A stretch of DNA of 13,105 bases. Source: Vicinamibacteria bacterium (lineage in GTDB: Bacteria > Acidobacteriota > Vicinamibacteria > Vicinamibacterales > UBA2999). Within the stretch, counting starts at the first letter, position 1. Each line of letters starts with the position of its first letter. Shown here one piece after another: positions 7,779 through 13,105 of this stretch. The DNA lies in NCBI GenBank assembly GCA_025938035.1, contig JAICQE010000136.1, positions 1-13,105 of the forward strand, in the 5' to 3' direction. Under the pieces are notes generated by a model. It made no database searches and had not been told where the DNA came from. It was given only the letters and a program-made list of their open reading frames with translations. Made by a program: the position numbers and the translations under genes.

Positions 7779-7847
7779 AAAAAAACTCCCAACTTCCAAC
7801 GTCCAGCTCCCAAAGACTTGGGAATTGGAGGTTGGAGGTTGGGAGTT
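7779..7847 (-). terminator. Long hairpin plus T7 tract ending at the yjcH-like start codon (terminator or attenuator)
   Basis: Bases 7784-7813 and 7818-7847 are inverted repeats, matching at 26 of 30 positions around a 4-base loop. On the minus strand the stem is followed by seven T's (7785-7779), and the next base begins the ATG of the DUF485 gene. There is no matching A-run on the other side, so it is oriented for minus-strand transcripts coming from the DUF6152 gene. The 3' arm carries GGGAG at start-codon distance. The arms are made of TTGGAGG/TTGGGAG-like units, suggesting a dispersed repeat reused as terminator. Confidence 0.75.
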
Positions 7848-7861
7848 GGATTCTACCGGAA

Positions 7862-7883
7862 AGGCCGACCGGAAGGTCGGCCT
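7862..7883. repeat. Perfect 9-bp palindrome with 4-base loop just after the DUF6152 gene
   Basis: AGGCCGACC (7862-7870) pairs with GGTCGGCCT (7875-7883) around GGAA. It lies 13 bp past the stop of the DUF6152 gene and just ahead of the terminator-like hairpin. There is no T-tract of its own. It resembles the other GC-rich palindromes in the window and may protect the 3' end of the message or be a dispersed repeat. Confidence 0.7.
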
Positions 7884-7896
7884 CTACCATCGGCTG

Positions 7897-8319
7897 TTAC
7901 TTCGGTGCGTCTTTCTCGTAGGGAGCACCGATGCCCGACGAGCCGACGAACAGCTTCTTCCCGTCCGGGAAAGTGATGTCACGGCCGTTCGCGCGGTTCG
8001 ACCCGTCCTTGGCCTGGAATCCCTCGACGATGATCTCGGTGCCCTCGGGCAGCGAGTTCTTGTTCCAGCCGCGGCGCAGCAGAGCGTTCGGTGCGCCACC
8101 TTCGACCATCCAGCGCTCCACCTTGCCGTCGTCGCGCTTCACGTCGATGTGAATCCAGGAGTGCGGGTTGATCCACTCCATCTTGACGACGGTGCCCTTC
8201 ATCTTGACGGGCTTCTTCGCGTCGAATTCGGCCGCGAACGAGTGGTGCGCCATGACCGGGGCGGCAGCCGCGGCGAGCAGCGCGGCACCGGCGATAACGC
8301 TGAACAATTTCGTACGCAT
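7897..8319 (-). CDS. DUF6152-like small exported protein
   Basis: 140 residues. A clear signal peptide (RTK, hydrophobic core 6-22, cleavage after PVMA at 24) precedes HHSFAAEFD (25-33). The hallmark stretch EWINPHSWIHIDV (48-60) follows, within a short beta-rich domain, and the C-terminus has GRDITFPDGKKLFVGS (112-127). This matches small periplasmic proteins of the DUF6152 type that are common in Acidobacteria and some Proteobacteria. Their role is unknown; the His-rich mature N-terminus could bind a metal, which is my inference. ATG 8319 is chosen over an upstream in-frame start at 8373 because it begins the signal peptide and has AGGAGA eight bases upstream. The gene sits just downstream of an exported protein gene of similar type, and a hairpin and a terminator-like element follow its stop. 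Confidence 0.88.
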   Translation of the reverse strand: MRTKLFSVIAGAALLAAAAAPVMAHHSFAAEFDAKKPVKMKGTVVKMEWINPHSWIHIDVKRDDGKVERWMVEGGAPNALLRRGWNKNSLPEGTEIIVEGFQAKDGSNRANGRDITFPDGKKLFVGSSGIGAPYEKDAPK

Positions 8320-8327
8320 CGGGTATC

Positions 8328-8333
8328 TCTCCT
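8328..8333 (-). promoter_or_regulatory. Strong Shine-Dalgarno (AGGAGA) for the DUF6152-like gene
   Basis: AGGAGA lies eight bases before ATG 8319 on the minus strand and decides this start over the in-frame start at 8373. Confidence 0.8.
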
Positions 8334-8341
8334 GCCTAGAA

Positions 8342-8396
8342 CGTATATGTGACTGCCCGTCCCGAACCGTCAAACCCAGGCTACTCGGACAGTATA
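8342..8396 (-). promoter_or_regulatory. Tentative promoter region ahead of the DUF6152-like gene
   Basis: The 123-bp gap holds TATACT (8396-8391) and, closer to the gene, TTGACG (8373-8368) with TATACG (8347-8342). The TTGACG-TATACG spacing is 20 bases, longer than the usual 17, and TATACT has no good -35 partner. It is therefore a candidate only; the gap and the strong ribosome site make separate transcription plausible. Confidence 0.25.
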
Positions 8397-8418
8397 GCCC
8401 AATCCCCTGTAGCCGGAT

Positions 8419-8437
8419 GGCACTCCCGCAGGGTGCC
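8419..8437 (-). terminator. Weak hairpin just past the exported-protein gene
   Basis: GGCAC-T-CCC (8419-8427) pairs with GGGTGCC (8431-8437) with one bulged base and a GCA loop, six bases beyond the stop at 8443. There is no T-tract, so it is at best a weak terminator or a 3'-end stabilising hairpin. Confidence 0.3.
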
Positions 8438-8442
8438 GCGAC

Positions 8443-9372
8443 CTACTCGGAAGTCTTCTTCTTCAGGTCTCCGTAGAGCAATTCCTCAGAGAATTCGACG
8501 CACTTGTACTCCAGCAGCTGCACGTTCGGCTCGACCCGGCGGTAGAGCGGCATGCGGATCGTGAAGGGCCGCGTCAGCACTTTCGGGTCCTCGATCCGGG
8601 CCTCGTAGTTCAAGATGTTGCCGCCCGAGCCCGGCATGATCGAGTACCGCTCGGTGACGACCAGCGCCTCGCTGTGGTGGTTGCCCGCGCGGTCGAACCA
8701 CGACTGATCGTTGAAGCCCTTCGCTTCGATGACGAGCGTGTCGCCGTCCCACTTGCCGTTCGACCAGCCCATCCAGCTGTCCACCGGGGCCTCGGTGTGA
8801 TTGCTCATGTGGACGATGCGATTCGAGCTCGCGTACTCGTAGACGAACAGAATGTCCTTCTGTCCCTGTACGATCTGGAACGGGTACGGCATGTAGGTCG
8901 CGCGCGGCAGACCGGGCATGTAGCACTTGGCTTCCGGATCGGACTTCGGCCAGCCCGCCTGGTTCTCGGTTCTCTTCTTCAGACCCGCGGGGTTGTAGGG
9001 GATCGTCCCGTTGTTGTCGACGATCACGCTCTGCCCGGCCGGAATCGCGAACATCGCGCCCAGCTGCCAGAACGCCGTGGCGGACGCTGAATGATCCTCG
9101 AGGTTCCAGTTGGCCGTGTTGATCGCCTGATAGATGCCATTCAGGTTCGGGCGGCCCGCGATCCGATCGCCACCAGGACGCGCCGGCACGCCGGCGGCGG
9201 GAGCTGCGCCGCGTCCCTGCGCGGGTGCTGCACCACGACCCTGTGCCGGAGCGGCGGGGGCTGGAGCCGGAGCTGCGCCACCCTGACGACCCTGTTGCTG
9301 TGCCGTAAGGGTCAGCGTCACTGCCGCCGCCATCACCGTCGCCATGACTGCGCCTGTAAACCGGTTACGCAT
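8443..9372 (-). CDS. Exported protein of unknown function with Ala/Pro/Gln-rich linker
   Basis: 309 residues. A signal peptide covers about 1-24 (hydrophobic core 8-23, TLTA before QQQ). It is followed by a low-complexity linker (25-66) in which AAPAQGRG-type units repeat. The folded part begins near GRPNLNGIYQA (73-83) and contains IPYNPAGLKKR (124-134), two Cys (150 and 291), WDGDTLVIEAKGFNDQSWFD (208-227) and GNHHSEALVVTERYSIMPGS (230-249). I recognise these motifs from a group of acidobacterial and proteobacterial exported proteins often found near DUF6152-like genes, but know no function. A carbohydrate or ligand-binding role cannot be claimed. The ATG at 9372 has AGGAGA nine bases upstream. 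The gene follows the MetE-like gene with a 36-bp gap, and the DUF6152-like gene lies downstream, suggesting that the two exported proteins work together. Confidence 0.85.
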   Translation of the reverse strand: MRNRFTGAVMATVMAAAVTLTLTAQQQGRQGGAAPAPAPAAPAQGRGAAPAQGRGAAPAAGVPARPGGDRIAGRPNLNGIYQAINTANWNLEDHSASATAFWQLGAMFAIPAGQSVIVDNNGTIPYNPAGLKKRTENQAGWPKSDPEAKCYMPGLPRATYMPYPFQIVQGQKDILFVYEYASSNRIVHMSNHTEAPVDSWMGWSNGKWDGDTLVIEAKGFNDQSWFDRAGNHHSEALVVTERYSIMPGSGGNILNYEARIEDPKVLTRPFTIRMPLYRRVEPNVQLLEYKCVEFSEELLYGDLKKKTSE

Positions 9373-9381
9373 GTGCCTAGG

Positions 9382-9387
9382 TCTCCT
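9382..9387 (-). promoter_or_regulatory. Strong Shine-Dalgarno (AGGAGA) for the 309-residue exported protein
   Basis: AGGAGA on the minus strand, nine bases ahead of ATG 9372, in the 36-bp gap after the MetE-like gene. It supports this start and independent translation. Confidence 0.8.
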
Positions 9388-9408
9388 TTAAAACTTTCGT
9401 GGCTTCTA

Positions 9409-10458
9409 TCAAAGTTGTCGCTGGGGTGTCAAGGAAGCCGTCAACTCTGAACGCACCATCGCCGCCCCGGCCGCCAGCGCCCGCATCTTATCGCGAGCCG
9501 CCTCTTCCGTGCGCGGGACGAGGCCACAGTCGGTGGACAGCTTGAGCCGCTCGGCCGGGACGTGCTCAAGCGCACGGCGGATCCGGGAGGCGACGATTTC
9601 GGGCGTCTCCCCTTCGTCCGTCCCCACATCAATCACGCCAACGACGACATCTTTATCTCCGGCTTCCCGCAGGACTGACGGATCCACTCCGGAAGCCGCG
9701 CACTCGACCGAGATCTGATCCACGCTGCTGCGCGCGAGGACCGGCAGCGTGAGACCGTAGTGGCCCCAGCTCCTGTTGCTGGATTTCCACGCCAGCACCA
9801 GCGGCGTCCCGTAGCCATAACAGATGTGAACGGCCTTCGTCGCCCGGACGCCATCCATGGAGCGCTCGAGCGCGTCCATCCCCCACTGTTCCACTTCTTC
9901 GACGAAGACGTTGAAGCACGGCTCGTCGAACTGGACGATGTCGGCTCCCGCGTCCACGAGATCGCGAGCCTCTGCGTTCAGGATTTCCGCGAACCGCATT
10001 GCCAGAGCCTGATGGCCGCCACGGTAATGCTCGTCGGCCACGTCGTCCGCCATGGTCATCGGGCCCGGGAGCGTGACTTTCAAGCCTCGTGTCGTCAAAG
10101 CCCGTGCGAAGCGGCACGCCTCGACGAGGATCGGACCACGCCGCCGGACGTCGCCGACGATTCTCGGCACATCCATGGATTCGGCGTAGCGGCCGCCGCG
10201 CGTCCTCTTTCTCGCCGTGCGTTCCTGATCGACGCCCGTCAGGCCGTCGAGAAATCCGCCAATGTAGTGCCGCCGCCGCAGCTCACCGTCGGTGACGATG
10301 TCGAGGCCGGCTTCCTCCTGATTGCGAATGGCCTGGCGGACCGCCTCGTCTTGAGCCGCGCGGAGCTCGTCGCCCGATAGTTTCCAGGCCGCGCGCAGGC
10401 CAGGCTGCGCGAGCCATGACGGCTTGGGCAGGCTTCCGACAATCGAAGTTTCAAGCAT
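9409..10458 (-). CDS. Core MetE-type (cobalamin-independent methionine synthase C-terminal domain) methyltransferase
   Basis: 349 residues, a single (beta/alpha)8 domain equal to the C-terminal half of MetE; the N-terminal half of full-length MetE (~750 residues) is absent. Expected zinc ligands are all present: H211 and C213 (HICYGYG), E252 (SVECA) and C311 (STDCGLVPR). Other family motifs are IVGSLPKP (6-13), TDGELRRRHY (56-65), LPGPMTM (130-136), VQFDEP (175-180) and GVIDVGT (274-280). It should transfer a methyl group to a thiol such as homocysteine in the cytosol. The methyl donor is uncertain, since single-domain forms may use a corrinoid protein or another donor, and related folds include epoxide:CoM transferase. 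ATG 10458 is preferred over the longer frame to 10500 because it begins the conserved ETSIVGS stretch. It overlaps the AcuI-like gene by 8 bp, so coupling is likely. No strong Shine-Dalgarno. Confidence 0.87.
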   Translation of the reverse strand: MLETSIVGSLPKPSWLAQPGLRAAWKLSGDELRAAQDEAVRQAIRNQEEAGLDIVTDGELRRRHYIGGFLDGLTGVDQERTARKRTRGGRYAESMDVPRIVGDVRRRGPILVEACRFARALTTRGLKVTLPGPMTMADDVADEHYRGGHQALAMRFAEILNAEARDLVDAGADIVQFDEPCFNVFVEEVEQWGMDALERSMDGVRATKAVHICYGYGTPLVLAWKSSNRSWGHYGLTLPVLARSSVDQISVECAASGVDPSVLREAGDKDVVVGVIDVGTDEGETPEIVASRIRRALEHVPAERLKLSTDCGLVPRTEEAARDKMRALAAGAAMVRSELTASLTPQRQL

Positions 10459-11434
10459 CGATACGAACCACGAACCGGCCCCTCGCCTGGCCTGCAGCAA
10501 GCGTCTCGAAAGCCTGCGGCAATCCGTCGAGCGTAATCTCGCGCGTCATCAGCGACAAATCGCGCTTCATGTCGGTCGCCAGCCGGTGCCAGACGTCTTT
10601 CCTGATGTCCATCGGGCAGGTTACCGAATCGATTCCGATCAGGCTGACGCCGCGGAGGATGAAGGGAATGACGCTCAGTTTGAGGTCGATCCCGCCGGTC
10701 AGTCCGGTGCTGGCGATCCCGCCCCACGCGGTGGTCGTCTTGACCAGCCACGACAGCAGATCGCCGCCAGCCGCGTCAACAGCGGCCGCCCACTGAGCGT
10801 GCTCGATCGGGCGGTCGGTGAACTGGATGGTGTGTCGCGACAGAACGTCGTGGGCGCCGAGCTTCACGAGGTAGTCGCGCTCGGACTCCTTGCCCGTGAT
10901 CGCCGTGACCTTATAACCACTGCCGGCAAGCAGAGAGATCGCGATGCCGCCCACGCCGCCCGTCGAACCCGTTACCGCAACGGGACCATGGCCCGGCCTC
11001 AGCCCGTTGTGCTCGAGCCTGATGATGGCGAGCGCGGCAGTGAAGCCGGCGGTACCGAGTTCCATCGATTCGCGCAGGGTGAGGCCGGCAGGCAGCGGAA
11101 CGACCCAGTCCGCCGGCACGCGGACGTACTCGGCGTAGCCGCCGTCATTGCCCACGCCGATTTCGTAGCTGGTGGCGATAACGGTGTCGCCTTCCTTGAA
11201 TCGCGGATCGGTGCTGGACACGACGGTTCCCGAGACGTCGATACCGCCGATGCGGGGAAAGGAGCGGATGATCCGCGGTCCGGTCGCGGCCAGCGCGTCC
11301 TTGTAGTTGACGCTCGAGTACGCCGCCCGAAGCACGACGTCCCCCGGCGTCAACTCGTCGAGTGTCGTCTCGACGATCCGGCCGGCAACCGTGCCGCCGT
11401 CGTTGAAGATCCGAAACGCCCGGAACGATTTCAT
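10451..11434 (-). CDS. acuI: AcuI / YhdH-type NADPH-dependent acrylyl-CoA (quinone) oxidoreductase
   Basis: 327 residues, the usual length of this zinc-free medium-chain dehydrogenase branch. Family motifs are SSVNYKDALAATG (40-52), IIRSFPRIGGIDVSGTV (55-71), DPRFKEGDTV (76-85), GTAGFTAALA (127-136), the nucleotide-binding loop TGSTGGVGGIA (155-165), LGAHDVL and PFILRGVSLIGIDSV. The order and wording closely follow E. coli AcuI/YhdH, which reduces acrylyl-CoA to propionyl-CoA with NADPH; quinone reduction is the older label. The substrate here is inferred. The start at ATG 11434 (KSFRAF) is preferred over the frame starting at 11458. No clear Shine-Dalgarno precedes it, but TACAAT lies ten bases upstream, so a nearly leaderless message is possible. 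It overlaps the core MetE gene by 8 bp. Confidence 0.9.
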   Translation of the reverse strand: MKSFRAFRIFNDGGTVAGRIVETTLDELTPGDVVLRAAYSSVNYKDALAATGPRIIRSFPRIGGIDVSGTVVSSTDPRFKEGDTVIATSYEIGVGNDGGYAEYVRVPADWVVPLPAGLTLRESMELGTAGFTAALAIIRLEHNGLRPGHGPVAVTGSTGGVGGIAISLLAGSGYKVTAITGKESERDYLVKLGAHDVLSRHTIQFTDRPIEHAQWAAAVDAAGGDLLSWLVKTTTAWGGIASTGLTGGIDLKLSVIPFILRGVSLIGIDSVTCPMDIRKDVWHRLATDMKRDLSLMTREITLDGLPQAFETLAAGQARGRFVVRIDA

Positions 11435-11443
11435 CGGTCGATG

Positions 11444-11449
11444 ATTGTA
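11444..11449 (-). promoter_or_regulatory. Candidate -10 box (TACAAT) for a near-leaderless acuI-like transcript
   Basis: TACAAT (5 of 6 to consensus) lies nine bases before ATG 11434 on the minus strand. No convincing -35 is seen 17 bases upstream, and the gene lacks a clear Shine-Dalgarno. Suggestive only. Confidence 0.25.
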
Positions 11450-11481
11450 CCGGGACACAGGACCGATCGCGAGGGAGCGGG

Positions 11482-12468
11482 TCAGCGATTCCGGATGTAC
11501 TTCCGGTCGATGCGGAACGCAAGCGCGCTGAGGCTGATCATCAGCAGTCCGAACAGCACGAGCGCAAGCGGCCAGCCGAGCGAGTCGGCGAAGTGTTCGC
11601 CGGTGAACCAGCCCGTGTATCCGAGAATCGCGCCCGTGGCAACGAGGAGGAGCGTGCGGCTTGGAATCGCCGCGCTCAGGTAGACGAAGCCACTGGCCGT
11701 CAGGATGAAGAGCACTTCGAACAGGGTGCCTTCAACCAGATCGAAAAGGCCGTAGAGAAAGCCGATGCCGCCGACGAGGTACCAGGCCGGCGTGATCACG
11801 CGGTGCGGCGTGCGATCGGCAGCTATCGCCGCGAGCAGCAGACAGCCGCCAAGCACCATGACACCGAACGACTCGTCGACGTCGAGGATGTCGAACGCCG
11901 TCACCCACGCCAGCATGGCAAAGAGCACAGCCAGGAACAGCAGCATCGACTGCCGCAGCACGGAAAAGATCGCCGCGAACTGGATCGCCATCACGCCCGC
12001 GGTGAAGAGCGCCGCCCAGCGTGCATCGCCGCCCGATCCGAACTCATTGAACGCGACGAGCATGCCGGTCGGCTCGAGCCCGGCGGCGATCAGAAACAAC
12101 GGCGGCGCCGCTTTGTCGAAGCGCGAGTCGCGCGCGGCAATCGTCGCCATCGCGAAGGCGGCGAGACCGGAGCCGAGCGTGATGATCACCCGGGCGGCGG
12201 AGTTCATCGAGTCCCACTGGAGCGCGATGAACGCGACGATACCCGCAAAGACGAACGTGCCGCCGAGATACGCGCCGACGCGGACGAGAATCGTCCGTGC
12301 GCGGCTTTCCGCCTCCGCGCTTCGCACTACGGCGGACACGTCTGCGGCGGGCGCCGGTTCATCAGCCAGCGCGGCGCCGATCTCGACCGCCGTCAGCCGG
12401 TGTTCGCGCGCGAGCGCGACGATGTCCTGCAGGGCGCGAAGGCGGCCCTCTGTGTCAGCGGCCGTCAT
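11482..12468 (-). CDS. DUF2157-type polytopic membrane protein
   Basis: 328 residues. A cytosolic-looking helical N-terminus (about 1-60) precedes roughly nine hydrophobic segments filling the rest. The first is VGAYLGGTFVFAGIVAFIAL (64-83), followed by QWDSMNSAARV (84-94), the pattern typical of DUF2157 (a long helix, a Trp-Asp loop, then a helix). The function of the family is unknown. A TTG at 12474 would add two residues. ATG 12468 is preferred; it overlaps the end of the upstream membrane protein gene by 14 bp, so the two are likely co-translated and may form one membrane complex. GGAT a few bases ahead is the only ribosome-site-like sequence. A 47-bp gap separates it from the acuI-like gene. 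Confidence 0.8.
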   Translation of the reverse strand: MTAADTEGRLRALQDIVALAREHRLTAVEIGAALADEPAPAADVSAVVRSAEAESRARTILVRVGAYLGGTFVFAGIVAFIALQWDSMNSAARVIITLGSGLAAFAMATIAARDSRFDKAAPPLFLIAAGLEPTGMLVAFNEFGSGGDARWAALFTAGVMAIQFAAIFSVLRQSMLLFLAVLFAMLAWVTAFDILDVDESFGVMVLGGCLLLAAIAADRTPHRVITPAWYLVGGIGFLYGLFDLVEGTLFEVLFILTASGFVYLSAAIPSRTLLLVATGAILGYTGWFTGEHFADSLGWPLALVLFGLLMISLSALAFRIDRKYIRNR

Positions 12469-13075
12469 CCGCAATCCAACCGATGGTGTGTATCACCGCG
12501 TACGACTCGCGATGCGGAGCAGGCAAATCGAGCTCCACCGTCCGCCCGCTCTTCGCCACGGCCACGCCGCGGCGGTACCGGCGATTCATACCGAACAGCT
12601 CGCCGACGATGCCGCCGCCACTGCTGCCGGTGTTCAGGCTCGCCACCTTGTAACCGTCGGGTGCCTCGTCTCCGGCGAGGATCCGCCGTCCCGCCAGCGC
12701 CTCGATCGGCACGGTGAGCGTTTGACCTGCGGCAAGGGACTGCGGGAGCTTGAGCGGCAGCTCGCGAACCTCCATCGCCTCGTGATCGAATAGCAGGAGC
12801 GACCATTTCTGCGGATACACGATCCCGACGGCAGGATTATCGGGCTTCACCAGCGGCCGCAGATCGGCCTCCAGCAGTCCCCCCCGCACGGCAAACGTCA
12901 CGAACACCTCGGAGGGCGTCGCATCCCACCGCTCGATGCTCATCACGAGGTCGTGTTGCGGCAGCGGCACCGTCCACTTCGGGATCGCCATCGCCACGAG
13001 GAACAGGGCGGCAACCGCACCGGGCAGCCCGAATGCAGCCACCAGTACGAGGTTCTCCCGCAGAAACTTCTTCAC
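12455..13075 (-). CDS. Single-pass membrane protein of unknown family, partner of the DUF2157 gene
   Basis: 206 residues. Lys-rich N-terminus KKFLREN, one membrane helix (about 8-30), then a ~175-residue extracytoplasmic, beta-rich part with VMSIERWD (44-51), RGGLLEADLRPL (64-75), the Gly/Ser-rich stretch TGSSGGGIVGELFGMNRRY (149-167) and VELDLPAPHRESYAV (180-194). I do not recognise a family. Partners of DUF2157 proteins are often of the GDYXXLXY type, but that motif is not seen here. The start is a GTG at 13075 chosen for its typical N-terminus; the frame stays open to the window edge, so a start further upstream cannot be excluded, and no strong Shine-Dalgarno is visible. The 14-bp overlap with the DUF2157 gene suggests joint function at the membrane. 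Confidence 0.75.
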   Translation of the reverse strand: MKKFLRENLVLVAAFGLPGAVAALFLVAMAIPKWTVPLPQHDLVMSIERWDATPSEVFVTFAVRGGLLEADLRPLVKPDNPAVGIVYPQKWSLLLFDHEAMEVRELPLKLPQSLAAGQTLTVPIEALAGRRILAGDEAPDGYKVASLNTGSSGGGIVGELFGMNRRYRRGVAVAKSGRTVELDLPAPHRESYAVIHTIGWIADDGR

Positions 13076-13105
13076 GGCTGAGATGCTACAACGGCTCGCG
13101 GTCCC

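Noticed and set aside
7779..7799. TTG start seven codons upstream for the DUF485 protein
   Set aside because: The added residues are encoded by the hairpin and T-tract; ATG 7778 gives the normal family length.
10424..11683. 419-residue plus-strand open frame
   Set aside because: Lies opposite the well-supported acuI-like gene and spans a gene gap; no family motifs.
11593..12717. 374-residue plus-strand open frame
   Set aside because: Antisense shadow of the DUF2157 gene, with a charged low-complexity translation.

Overview
The window looks like a chromosomal piece of a high-GC, environmental acidobacterium-like bacterium, most plausibly class Vicinamibacteria. This is inferred from the mix of families (CRTAC1/ASPIC-UnbV proteins, a large TPR + FG-GAP + UnbV fusion, a DUF6152-type exported protein) and from short GC-rich palindromic repeats between genes. 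There is no rRNA, tRNA or marker gene to prove it. All eleven genes lie on the minus strand, so transcription runs from high to low coordinates. No stretch over 300 bases lacks a gene. No CRISPR array, transposase, phage gene or RNA gene was seen.

Upstream block (13105 to 8443). A single-pass membrane protein of unknown family overlaps a DUF2157-type polytopic membrane protein. Next come an AcuI/YhdH-type acrylyl-CoA (quinone) oxidoreductase and a 'core' MetE methyltransferase, which overlap by 8 bp. An exported protein with an Ala/Pro/Gln-rich linker follows, with its own strong Shine-Dalgarno. These genes are close-packed and could be one or two operons.

Middle (8373 to 5986). An exported DUF6152-type protein with its own strong ribosome binding site is followed by two hairpins, the second ending in seven T's. 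Directly after that T-tract is the ATG of a DUF485 (YjcH-like) protein, coupled by an ATGA overlap to an ActP-type sodium/carboxylate symporter.

Downstream block (5873 to 1). A 1168-residue TPR + FG-GAP/VCBS + ASPIC/UnbV protein is followed, across a perfect 21-bp inverted repeat, by a smaller CRTAC1/ASPIC-UnbV protein. This overlaps by 11 bp an RnfD/NqrB-like membrane protein that runs off the left edge. The last two resemble the UnbV-UnbU pair first named in enediyne antibiotic clusters, but no enediyne polyketide synthase is visible. The block reads as a cell-surface calcium-binding propeller system next to a flavin/quinone-type membrane subunit and a small-carboxylate importer. Its function is unknown, and it is the best candidate here for an undescribed system.

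A second theme is repeat DNA. Four gene gaps hold palindromes or hairpins, and one copy of a 26-bp unit sits in frame inside the 1168-residue coding region.
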